Shown here: positions 46,601 through 58,180 of the stretch, in pieces
Layout: each line of letters opens with the position of its first letter
How positions within the stretch are numbered: position 1 is the stretch's first letter
Assembly: GCA_032719365.1 (NCBI GenBank)
Contig: CM064875.1
Coordinates: 19,939,674 to 20,003,673, forward strand
Direction of reading: 5' to 3'
DNA length: 64,000 nucleotides
Source: Prinsepia uniflora
Taxonomy: Eukaryota > Streptophyta > Magnoliopsida > Rosales > Rosaceae
Program-made: the position numbers and the translations under genes
The notes under the pieces: generated by a model
Databases searched by the model: none
What the model was told of the DNA's origin: nothing
Seen by the model: the letters and a program-made list of their open reading frames with translations, nothing else

Positions 46601-48962
46601 TCTGAGTCAAAAATCAACCTTAATGGTCCCTTAAATAGACCCTCGACCCGTGATCAACTAAACGGGTCAATCACCAGAACTCCCTGGTTTCAAACCCATT
46701 CTCCAATTAACTTCACAGGAAGCATAATAGGATCAAAACGAACTAAAATGAATGATCAATTGGGCCTGAAAGTACCTGAAGGTTGTCGTCCCAAGCTCTG
46801 CAACTTCTCTGAAAATGGCAGCCTCCGTCCCAGCTCAACCGTGGCTAATTCCCTTCGAACTTGACGTGGTTGAGTTCCTGATGTTCCCAGAAGACTAAAC
46901 CAAGTCTTGGTTTGGTCCAACAAGCACTAGAAATTAAACTCCGAAATTCCCTCCAATTTTCCAGAAACTGAATTCTCTGGTTTTCCTCTCAAGCTCACTG
47001 TCCTCTCCTCAGCAGATTGTAGTACACACCATTCCTACTTTGTTTAAACAAACTGAGCCGTCCAACAGCTCGTGGAAACCCAGCCTGGCCACTGAGAAAA
47101 GTTTCCAGCAAGGTTTCGAATCTTGAATTAACAAATGGTGTCATTGACTGATGAATCGATCATCCCACGTTCCCACTGCCTTTAAGGCTTAAATAAAACC
47201 TTCATTTACAGTTCAATACGATTTAAACTAATGGGATTGCTCAGAATCACCACCCACAGCGGTGCAGCCATGTTCTCCCACGATTTGCTACAGTAACCCG
47301 TGAGTGAAATGACCAAAATGCCCCTAGTTCAGAAATTACCAAAATGCCCTTCACTTTCCAGACCCGTAACTCAACCATCCGAAGTCCGATTTCAGCGTGC
47401 CGCCTGTCAACGGACTCAGGGCGTCGAGACCTACCTAACGGTCCTCGAGTCGTGTGAAAATTAGTTGCCAAACGAAAAGTCAACATTTTCGCCCCTATCG
47501 TCCAAATTACGGTAATACCCCTGAACTTCTGATAGACATAACTTTTTCCCTGATCGTCCGAATTGGACGTGCCACCTGTCTATGGACTTGTGACGTCCCG
47601 AACTACGTCACGGTCATTGGTCAAAGTCCGTTCGACCCATCAATCAAAAAGTCAACAAATTGGGCAATACAATTCACAGGGGTAAAAACGTCAATTCATT
47701 CAATAATTTACAAAATTAGAATCCTCGAATTTCCGAGGTGTTACACAGTATCTGTGAGTGGACCCCTTCTCTAAACTCGAGCATGCATAACTGTTTTCCT
47801 ATAATTGTTTTATGGTTTTACATGTGATTTCATGATTGTTGAATATGTGATGTTGGTTTTACATAATTGCACGTTTTTCGAGAAAGTATGTATTTGGCAC
47901 GTTTTACGAGGAAGGTTTGAATTCTGAGTATGATTTATAATTGGTTTTCAATGATTATAAAGGGATTTTGGAACATGATTTCGATAGTTAAGGTTTTCGG
48001 TTTTAGAATCAGATTTCGAAATCGAGATTTGGTTTTTAAAGTTTGAAAAAGTGGAATTCCGGATTTGGGTTCGGGATGACGGTTCTGGATGCCGGAAAGG
48101 CATCAGACTAGTGATTTCGGATTCGGGTTTGGATATGGATTTAGAAATGGTTTTTGTATGGTTTGGATTGGATTTTCTGGATCTGGTTATTGGGTTTAAA
48201 GACTCGGATATTGTGATTGACGGGGGACGGGCCCGGATTGGGTTTAAAGACCCGGATTGAGTTTAAAGACTCGGATATATTGATATTTCCCCCGTAGGCC
48301 TGTTGAGTTTAAAGACTCGGGAGTTTAAAGACTCGGATATTCTTGAGGCCTGGATTGAGTTTAAAGACTCGGGAGTTTAAAGACTCGGATAGGTCCAGCA
48401 GGTTCGATCGGATAATGATTGCTTGATATTTTTGCTTTCTGATATGGTTTTCTGACGCTTATGACGTGATTTCTATAACTGTTTTCAACTCTGTTTTTAT
48501 GATGATCCTTATGTGATTTATAACTGTTTCCAGTAAATGGGTTATGCATGTGTGTTTTCAAAACGGAGGGCTAAAACCCTAGTTTGATTATAAAACGGTT
48601 TTTCGAAACTTTTATTCTTTATGGTCCACTCACACCTTCTGTTTTTAATTTCCCTCCAGGTCGTGGAGCTAGCGCGGGGGTTAGACGTTGAGGCAGCGTC
48701 GGAGGCATAGAGTATTCGAGAGTGACCCCGGAGTGGTTTACATTTTCCCGTTGTGTGTGTACTCTGTGTATCGTTTTTGCGTTCCTTTTTTAGTACTATG
48801 CTCTGTATAGTTTTGACTCTGGGTTGTATTAAATTTCTCCTGCGTCTGACAATGTATTTGTGGTTTTCGTAAGGGTATTTTCGGTTTTTTTCGTTTTGGG
48901 GTGGTCAAACGGGAGCAAGATTTACCTTGATTTTCGGGGTGGAACTGGGGTGGGTCCTGACA
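43657..48962 (+). mobile_element. LTR I, solo, with exact duplication; holds remnant D2
   Basis: Parts 43657-~45006 and 47746-48962. It begins TGTAAGGACCCGTCTCGG and ends GGTGGGTCCTGACA, flanked by cggag at 43652-43656 and 48963-48967. It is close to LTR L. About 380 bp of it (equivalent to 40407-40785 of L) are replaced by the D2 remnant, so that event removed host DNA. It contains the gagtttaaagactcgg array (~48190-48392) and putative splice sites (donor 44664, acceptor 48659). Confidence 0.88.
45007..47745 (-). mobile_element. Truncated D-type element D2: primer site plus 5' LTR
   Basis: The LTR is 45076-47745 (plus-strand termini tgataggacccgccc and cgaggtgttaca). Just left lies gctctgatacca (45061-45072), a tRNA-Met primer site, and ~55 bp of interior with a repeated acaacctagtgct. 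So this is the 5' end of a minus-oriented element whose 3' LTR and nearly all the interior are gone. No target duplication is visible, consistent with a deletion that also removed part of LTR I. Confidence 0.8.
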
Positions 48963-50348
48963 CGGAGGTTCCAGCGATGGTGATTTAGCCTAGGGGAGGC
49001 TTATGGCAAGCATATCGAGGCGACAGTTAGGACGGTCTGTGAGTGAACTTTTGTTTTCGAAATATGATGCATGCATAACTGTTTTATATGTTTTATATAT
49101 GTGATTTCTATGATTATGATTGTGGTATTTATGATTTACGTATTGACACGTATTTCGAGATTTATGGTTTTATACTATGTTTATACGTGCTTGGGTTTTT
49201 TATGATGGTTTAATGGAATGGTTTCTGATTTGAAAATATGGAAATCGGGCATGAGACCCATTTGATTGGAAACTATCAGACTTGGAGTCCATTTGATTTA
49301 ATGAGATATCGGGCTGGAAGCACAGTTGGCTTGAGGCCCAGTTGAGTATGATATCGGGCATGCGTCCCATTTGTGGTTTATAAATGTGATTTCGGGTTCG
49401 GAGACCCTAAAATGGAATTTGGATTTGAGAAATTGGATTTATGAGTTTATGATGAATTTATGGAAATTCCAGGCATGGCCCCTTTGAGATGTTTTGAAAT
49501 GATTTTATAAAGATGTTTTCCATATACCATCCTTAAATGAGGATATGTGGATGGTCTCCTCCATATGTCTGGGACACTAGGGAAGTCACGACACATTTTT
49601 TGCGAGGGTTATTGCATGGAACGACCGGAACGTACAGTGACTCAGGAGCAGAATTGCTATGATTAGGTGTCTAGGACATTAGACATATGAGATGTCAGAG
49701 ATTGACCTGGAGAGACCCCGGGCGGCACGCGTAGCCTTAGACCGTGATATGACGTCAAGGACGTCAAGCGTCTGGGACGCTAGGCATCTGGGATGCCGAG
49801 AATGGGTATTTGGTAAACATGAATTATTGGATTTATAAAATGGTGTTTCCATGCTAATGGATTTGGGCAATGGCCCACACGATTGGTTTTACAATTTTGG
49901 ACTGAGTTCCTATCCTTTTTGGTTTCTATGGTTTTGGACTAAGGTCCTAAGGATTTGAAGGAAATGATTTTGGATTTTCTAAACAGTTTTCTTATATTTG
50001 GATTAACTGGTTTTCGTATGCATGCATGATTTTACGTGAAGGGAATAAAAGTCATCTATTATGAAATGAGTTTTTATTAAATTATTTATTTTCATCTACT
50101 CGCAACTTTTATGGTTTTTAATGCCCTTCGGGTTGATCGCGGATGCGGACTGAAGCAGAGACCAAGACATCATACTCTGTCACTGATCCTGGCACACTCT
50201 GGAAGCCCGAGTGGGCTAAGGTTTGGATTATCCCTTGTCTGGCCTTTGTGTTCTGCGTGGGTTAGATGGTCTGGCCCATCGTGTTACACGTGGGTTAGAC
50301 GGGAGTATGGCACATCCTGTGTTAATCTCAGGGGGGATTGGGATGAGT

Positions 50349-50396
50349 CGTGTCATGTTATATTGATTTTTTCGTGTCATGTTATATTGATTTTTT
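50349..50396 (+). repeat. 24-bp tandem duplication spanning the K 3' LTR boundary
   Basis: cgtgtcatgttatattgatttttt occurs twice without change (50349-50372 and 50373-50396). The first seven bases are the LTR terminus and the rest is flanking DNA, so it arose after K inserted, probably by replication slippage. Confidence 0.9.
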
Positions 50397-51595
50397 CTAT
50401 TCCTTATTTGTTGATGGCCTGCGCTCCAATAATAGCTTCATATTCATGGTTTTTTTCTTAACCTTGAGAGTGTCTGCATAGCTTAACTTCAGTCATCACG
50501 AAGTAAAACGAATGTCATAAATTGTTTGATTTCGTATTTATTAAATGATAGTTTATTTGACGAACATTCATTTTATTTCCACTTCGGTTATCAGTTTGTT
50601 GGTTTTTGGATGATTGGTTTTCATAAATTGGATGATAAGTTTGTTGATGTTTGAATCGCGTTCTAGCTTTCAAGATAGTTTCGCAATTACTTCATGTATG
50701 GTCTGGTGTCCTGATTCTAGTCTTGGCTTCTTAGCTTCTATCTTTACTTGCCTTTCTTGCGACTTAACTTCTATACTTATATGGCTCCGTTCCGGGCGCA
50801 TAGACTTTGTGGTTGTATTTCTGATTTTTATTGTTAGATAGATTTTCAGCTCCTAAATATGTGTATCTAATTTATTTGATGTGTACACTTAAAGCTCAAC
50901 TATGCATTAGTTTGTAATAAAATTTTGCGGAAATTACCATTCTTAATCCACGAGGCAAGGCACAGGGGGCTTCGTACTAGTGTATTCTATTTGTAAACTA
51001 AAATATAATACTATGCTTTTTGGATAAATTTAATTAATTACAAATCAAATATGATATTATCAAGTTGGTCATTGCAATTTGCAAAAATCACATATTCATA
51101 TAGACTCAATTAGAGAAGGAGCCCGCGCAATGCTGTGGGTGGTGCGACTGGTTTATAAATATCATATAAATATTTACAAGGTGGTTATGTAAATAGAAAG
51201 TCAATATTTACAAATGATGGTATAATATATACTTTTAAGCTATGATAATTTTTTCTTTTCGGAATTTCTTTTCCTTTTTTGTGGCGTGGTTGGTATATCT
51301 ATCGACTGATTATCGGTTGATGTTCTGGAACTGGATATGAGCATATCTGATGATGGTTTACTTGATGTAGCTATTATGTCTCCAATTCCAATTATGTTAT
51401 AAACATGTTGAAGAAAAAGATCGTTCATGTTCTATTCGTTGTTTCGGGCATCGAATCGTAATTGAAATTTTTTTATTACGCCAATTGTTGCTAAGAGCTG
51501 TGGGGGGAATTCATTTTGGCTTGCATACCCTTGGTTCATAACCAAATAATCGCAATTTCAATTGAAGAGGTACTGGCCAGTTCTTCGGAGGACGA
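50397..51595. other. AT-rich non-coding DNA, possible Helitron-type terminus near 50990
   Basis: No gene supported. Bases 50930-50992 (gaaattaccattcttaatccacg... ending in actagt) resemble decayed 3' ends of plant Helitrons (stem-loop then CTAGT). A reversed GC-rich short motif, agcccgcgcaatgctgtggg, lies at 51120-51139. Neither is paired with a 5' end. Confidence 0.3.
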
Positions 51596-51890
51596 TGACG
51601 TTTATTTCATTAGTGTGATCTTCAATAACCATACTAACTTTGCACCCACATTGATAGTTGTATGACACGTTGTACATGTGATTGTGTGTATTTGATAGGT
51701 TATAAGGATTAAGTACATAGTGACAGTAGAAGTTTCTAAGTGACATTTATTTCATTAATGTGATCTTCAATAACCATATTGACTTTGTACTTACATTGAT
51801 AGTTGTATGACACGTTGTACACGTGATAGTACGTATTTGATAGGTTATAAGGTTTAAGTACATAGTAGATAGTAGAATTTTCTAAGTGAT
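51596..51890. repeat. Diverged tandem duplication, period 145 bp
   Basis: Two copies start at 51601 and 51746 with tttatttcatta.tgtgatc and run to ctaagtga. About a dozen substitutions and a few indels separate them. Confidence 0.9.
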
Positions 51891-54800
51891 GGTTGTCTTA
51901 CCAAGGTGTTGGAGTTTGATTAGGGTGACTTGGGCATGTCGGTTGGTCAAATGTGTATGGGCATGTCGGGTGGCTTGGCAGAGGTAAGAAGCACTCTAAA
52001 AAAAAGGAGTGTTACGCCGCTTATGAAAACGATGATATTAGAACAACGTTATAATGTAATGAAACCCATGTATAGTGCACATGAGTTTTGAAAGTGTAAT
52101 GTTCGTACTATATGAGATTTCGGGTCGATGTAGCTCAGTTCCTATATGGTTAGTTTTGGAGCATTTCGTAGTTGTTTCATTGTCATTGAGTTAGATAAAG
52201 GTGCATAAATGATTTCTAATACAGGTGACAAACTGCTGAAACTGTTGACCAATATTTGGATAATGAGTATGAAATTTGTAAATCAGTATATGTATGTAAA
52301 TTGAGAAGATGAAAGCTATAAATATTGAGTAATTGTTATGTTGAATTTACGTTGTTAGATATTGTATATAGTCTGGAGTGTCTGGATTTAAAAAGAATTG
52401 AGTTAAGACCCCGCTACTCAGAACAGGTTTTCCTATGAGGTGGTAAACGAAGAGTTAAATGTTGAACGTTATATCTTGTGACAGTAATATGATTAAGTAT
52501 ATGGGTGTTACCTTGGTATTGTTTTACTTTGATTCTGATGAAAACTATAATGACTGGTGTTGGTAGTTGAGGAATGTTTAGGGAAGAAAAAACCCATGCA
52601 ATTTCTCCCTACAGTGTGAGACGAACTGTTTCATTCGTGTTATGTTATCACAGAGAGTATATTGATACAAATACGTGATGGACAAAATATTTTTTCTATG
52701 TGTCCATTGGAGCGAGTTGGTATTCACCTTAGATTTTGCAGTTCTATATCACATTTGCACTCAATTCTGTTCTGCAGTAATGTCTCTTCCAAATGTTGTA
52801 TTCTAGTTATGAAATCAATTAGATCTTCTAATGTCAACGATACATATGAACAGAAGATAACAATATGTTAGTAAGATACTGGAATGGAAAATGAATATAA
52901 CTATTTAGTTGGAAAGTGTAAACTCTGTCCGATTAGAATTATATCATTGTTTATGCGAGAAGGGAGGTCATTGAAATCTATAAGGTAAAAACGATGTCAA
53001 GGAATAGTCGGTATATCATCAGCAAGATGGGTAAAAATTGTTCACCGATTAAAATACATTTGATATTGGTAGGGTACAATTTGTTGTTCAGTTTTGGCCC
53101 CAATTACTCGGAAGTTGGTGATATCATATATGGTGTCTGCCTCGATATGAGGTGCAATGTAATGATAATCAACATCTAGAGCAGTTCCCTCAATTGTATC
53201 GTTCTATAATATACGAAAACAGAGATGTTAAAAATATGAAGAAAAAAAAGTGTCACTTTATATAATGAAGAAGAGATAATATTCTGCATGTGAAGTGTGA
53301 ATGTGACGAGGGTTCAATTGTTGGAAGTGAAAATAGCATCAGATAATGAGTATATAACAATTTCTATGTTTAGTGAAGGTAAACATATGATGAAAATGGT
53401 GAATTGAATAATTCTTAGCATAACATTTTATGATCAGTTCGATGAACAGATCTTTACAGAATTAATTACAGCCTCATCTACTAAAATGCAATGCAAGCCA
53501 CCAAATTTGTTGGGCGCTGTAAGAAACTTTGGTCTCTAAATTCTACATATTCCAAAACAGATAGTTTTTTTTTTGGTGATGGAAGGGCACCAAATCACGA
53601 ATAGGTGTTATAGCCATCGTATTCTTAATTTGAAACAAAGTAAAGTCAAACAGTTAATGACAAATTATTTAATCTCGTAAGTATTGAAGTTAAATTTGCA
53701 AGCATTTGCACCATAAGAAAAAAACTATTAGTAAAATTTTGATAAATTTGGGCATGTTGGAATAAGAGAGGTCGGAAAGCTCTTAGAGATGAGGTTGTTG
53801 TACTGTTCGAATCAGTTTGTATCATAGTGAAAGCGTGGAGCATAATTGGAGCACAACCTAAAGCTATGAGCACTTACATGAAATTGTAATTGTAGGCAGA
53901 ATTTGTGCACATTTCTAATTGACATCATACAAACACTGAGCCCATAAATAATTGCTGATTTAGAAGCCAAATCACATAAATGACCACCAAATTGTAAGTG
54001 GACTTTGAACATATTTTCTATTTGCATCATACAAACAATGAGAGGATAAGACAGTTGGTGATTTGGAGGTCAAATATTGTGTTTTACAGAGAGAAACTTC
54101 AGATTGGCAATCAAATATAAATGCAGACTTTCACATCATAAACATCGATAAACATCATTTGATTCAAGAATGAAGAGAAAGCTGAATAGATAATGGAACT
54201 AAAATTTTAATTCCCTATCTCAAGTGAAAGCTAACAATTTGCATGCAAATGTTAGATTTTGAAGTGAGTAATTACTTATACCATTGACAAATCTGTGTTT
54301 CGCAATGTTCAAATCAATGGACATGTCGAACTTTGAAGTAAGTCACTTATATCATTGACAAATGAGTGATTGAAAATGTTCAAATCAATGTTCCAAAATA
54401 CCTCATCAAACTGTAGTTAGATAAAGTCTAGAACATGAAGCACACCCCCAAACAAAATGTACGATCAATATTAGAAAGCAAATGAATTCTGGAACTTTAA
54501 AATGAGTGACTTATAGTGTTGACAAATGAGTTGTTTAAAATGTTTCAATGAGTGTTTCAAAATGCTCTATCAGATTGGAGGTGAATAGAATGTGGGAGGA
54601 CAAATATAAATACATATATTGTTCCTACTGTGACAGTGAGTGTATGAGTGGTTACATGGTTGCGAAAGATAATCTGAATATACAATATGTTAATTCCAAA
54701 TATGTAGTATACTAATAATGAAAGGCATGTTAATGTGCTTCTCTATAATTTGAGAAATAGTCAAATGATGCGAAATGAAGTGGAAATGGAAAAGAAGCCA

Positions 54801-55950
54801 ATGGCAAACCAAATAAGCAGCTTTGTAAAAATTGCAACGACAGTCAAATTGTGCACAAATGTAAAAACGCAAGAATGAAGCAATAAAAACCTAGATGAAA
54901 AGGAAAAAAAGGGACCAGCAAGTTGACGTTCAACATTTGAAGTCTACCATCGAAGCTGACAATAGAGCGGAGTGAAAATGAATGAAAAAAGTGGAGAAGC
55001 ATACTTGAAAATGCTGCGACGTAGCGATCGTCCATACAAACAATAGAGCCTATCAATTTTGAAAACAAAATTTTAGATATAGAAGGAAAAACTAAAACAA
55101 AGATTATGAACAAAGAGAACACCAGTTGAAGAACAAAAGCAGACAAACAAGTTAATTAGTCAAATGATCCAACTTCAAATAACAGACACAATATACAGTC
55201 TCTCCTTCGTGGGAGCGTTTCTCTCCTTATAAGAGTTGCCCTTCTCCTCCGTGAGAGCCATTTTTTTTCGTTTTACTATCAAGATCGTGCGCCCAGAGAA
55301 CGCGATGCGCTTTGCCCACTCATACACAAAAACACTCATACAAATTTACGTTATAGAAACACAAATCAGGTGAAAGGGAAAAGAATTTATGGTCTTGCTA
55401 ACCCTTGTGAGTGATAGAGTGCATTTGGCGGGTAGGTGTTGCCCATTGGCCCGCTGGCTTGGGGGAGGTGATGTGAGATTGGAATATCAGATTTTTGGGT
55501 TTAGTTGAAGGAAAAATGTTAGGGTTTGCATGAATTTTTGGATCTACCTAATCGCAGAGGAGCTTCGCTTAAGCAGTGGGATATACAATTGCCGCATAAT
55601 TGGATCTGCGCTCAATTTGTAGATCTCCTATGTCCCTTGGTGGTGGGAATTATTTGTTTTCTTATCCTCGAAATTTTGTTTAATTTTTAATTAATCAATT
55701 ATTTGGTACTAGAAACAAAACCTAGCTTGGAATGCTTCCTCTTTCATTGAATCAACAATGAATTCAGAGAACCCCCATATAAATGAGATGTTCTACATTC
55801 CATCATCACTTTTCTTAGCTGTATTTTATTGAAAGCCAAAAGGGCAGTGTTTGGAGCTCCGGTTTGTGTTCTTGGGTTTGCTTTTATGGTTGGTTTTGTG
55901 CAAATTGTTTTGGGGTTTTGTATAGTTTGGTTATCTCTGAGTTTTCTTTG
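51891..55950. other. AT-rich non-coding DNA with degenerate repeats
   Basis: No coding frame with domain content. The blocks at ~53885-53975 and ~53990-54080 are diverged copies (cacatttcta/atattttcta, catcatacaaaca.tgag). Three diverged copies of a ~70-bp unit (cttata..attgacaaat.tgt...aaaatgtt) occur at ~54265-54320, ~54345-54400 and ~54505-54570. Bases 55195-55330 are a pyrimidine-rich stretch that could be the start of the LINE 5' region. Origin unknown. Confidence 0.4.
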
Positions 55951-57554
55951 AGAATCCTCTGTTGGAACTGCCAAGGAATTAGTGGTGCCTTGAGAGTGCA
56001 AAGCTTGACTGACCAATGTCGGCTCCTCAAGTATGATATTGTTGTCCTATTAGAAACTAAAAACAGGAGTGTGAAGTTTAAGTTTTTGAAGCGAAAGCTT
56101 AACTTTGATTGTATGCTTGTTGTGGAGCCCAAGGGGCGAAGTGGAGGGATGAGACTTTCTGGAATACTGATGTCAATGTTGTTTTAAATAAATATGGGAA
56201 ATTTCTTATTGAATTGTTGATTCATGATGGCTTTCCTAGTAAGCCTTGGTGGTTGTATGCTATTTATGCTAGTACTGATGATAAGATAAGAGAAAAGCAA
56301 TGAGATTGCCTTCAAGATCGAATCAAGAGCTTTGATGAGGCGAGCCTTGTTGTAGGCGATTTCAATGATATCCTCAATAATGAAGAGAAGGAAGGGGGTA
56401 ACTATAGAACTGAGAGCAACATGAGGGATTTACGGCACTTTGTCTCTAATTATAGTTTGTTGGATCTTGGTTATAAAGGGTATCCATTTACTTGGAGGAA
56501 CAATAGAGATGAGGGGTATATTCAGGAACGCATTGATAGAGGCTTTGCTTCTGATCAATGGATCCATTGGTATCCTGAGATCTAAGTGACTTATGTGGTG
56601 GTGGAGGGCTCAGATCATACTATGCTTGATTTAGACACGAATCCAAGGAAAAAGAGACGAATGAGACAATTTATTTATGATCCAAGATGGGGGCATGATC
56701 AGGGTTGTGTTGAACAGATTAGAGCAGCTTAGCAGCATCCTTCTACTCGGGAAGGTAAAACCCTAGTTGAACGCAAGCTCAATGGGGTCCGTAGAGGCAT
56801 CATTTCTTGGAGGAAGAAAAATATCTCTAACGCACAGAAGCAAATTGAGACCCTAAGGAAGGAGTTGTAGAATGCTTTACAACATTCGTGGTTTGATGCT
56901 AGCTGTGTCCACTATTTGGAGGATAGTCTAAAGGTTGCTATCCTTGATGAGGAGATCCAATAGAAGTTGAAATCTAGGATCCAGTGGTTGAATGATGGGG
57001 ACAAGAACACAAAGTTCTTCCATGCTAAAACGGTGAAACATAGAAGGCAGAATCAGATCCTTGATATTCACGATAACTTAGGTGTGTGGACTAAAGATGA
57101 AGATGTTATCTGGTCCACTACGGTGGAATATTTCCAGAATTTGTTTCAGTCTACGACTACTTCTAGGGACATTCATGTGAGTCAGTGCATTCAAAGTTGT
57201 GTCTCTTCAGAGGAAAATACTATGCTTACTCGGCAGGTTGGGGATGAGGAACTTCGAAATGCCATGATTTCTTTGCACCTCATGAAATCACTAGGGCCAA
57301 AAGGATTCACAGTTGCCTTTTCCCACAAGCATTGGGGATTAATTGAGGAGAATGTGTGTGCTTTTGTTCGTGCGTTCTTTGCTTCGGGCCAGTTGGGAGG
57401 TAATTATAATCATACTCATATTGTCTTGATTCCAAAGAAATCTAACCTTACTGCAATGTCTTAGTTTAGGCCTATCTCTTTGTGCAATGTTACCTACAAG
57501 TTAATCTCCAAGATTCTCACTAATCGGTTAAAGAAGGTACTAAATCATACCATT

Positions 57555-58180
57555 TAGGGGTGGTCATATTATCCCGAAATACCGAAACCATCCCGTCCTG
57601 TATCATACCAAACTAGAAAAAAACTAAATAATAATACCGAATGGATGATCGGTACGGTACCAATATCGTCCCGGTTCAAATCGGTACGGGATCAATTTCG
57701 ATGTTAGGGAATACTGTCTCGTATCGAAACTGAACCGATTTAAAAAAAAAATTAAATTCAAAAATAAAAATAAAAATAATAAAAAAATTCTAATATATAG
57801 TTTAATATCCTAATAGGCTAATAGCTAATAATAGATTTAATTGTATGTTAATTTTAGTTGATAGATTTAATTGTATGTTATAGTTTTTTAGTTGATGTTT
57901 TGAGATTGATTGGCTGCTTTATGAATTTTCTATACATTTTGAGTAAGAGGCCTAATTTCTCAATCTCATCAAAATGTTATTTTTAGAAATTCAATCAAGT
58001 AATCAAGAAATGAAATTATGAATTTGGACTAAAAACCGAAACCGTACCAAACATAATTAGTACGGTACGGTATCAATTTCATATTTTGAAATATCGTACC
58101 ATACCGAACCGGTTAAAATTACTTGGTATGGTTCTGGTATCACCTCCATACCGAACTGTACCAAACCATGCCCATGGCTA
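57555..58180. mobile_element. hAT-like MITE inside the LINE
   Basis: 626 bp. The left end is TAGGGGTGGTCAT and the right end, reverse complemented, is TAGCCATGGGCATGG, diverged terminal repeats of the TAGGGGTGG(G)CAT hAT type. The flanks ataccatt (57547-57554) and atatcatt (58181-58188) are an 8-bp duplication with one mismatch. Subterminal words (taccgaaacc, cggtacggta) recur at both ends. There is no coding frame. Removing it rejoins the reverse transcriptase reading ahead of SPMQSAFVEG. Confidence 0.88.

Larger units (their letters stand above)
42128..50355 (+). mobile_element. 3' LTR of element K (LTR J), split by LTR I
   Basis: Outer parts 42128-43656 and 48968-50355 (about 2.9 kb). It begins TGTAACGACCCGTCC and ends GGGATGAGTCGTGTCA. 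Its last ~97 bp match the K 5' LTR fragment at 27610-27696. It holds the hairpin at 42484-42509 and a TGAC-rich stretch at 43085-43390. The position equivalent to the conserved acceptor reads gcccttcggg (50122-50131) rather than gcccttcagg, so it is changed in this copy. Confidence 0.85.

Noticed and set aside
43657..48962. LTR I and LTR L as the two ends of one element
   Set aside because: They share subfamily and orientation, but each has its own flanking duplication (cggag; gtttg/atttg) in different host sequences, so they are separate solo LTRs.
51240..51428. Minus-strand 62-residue frame in the AT-rich block
   Set aside because: Ser/Lys-rich, no domain, no splice context and no homologous copy in the window.
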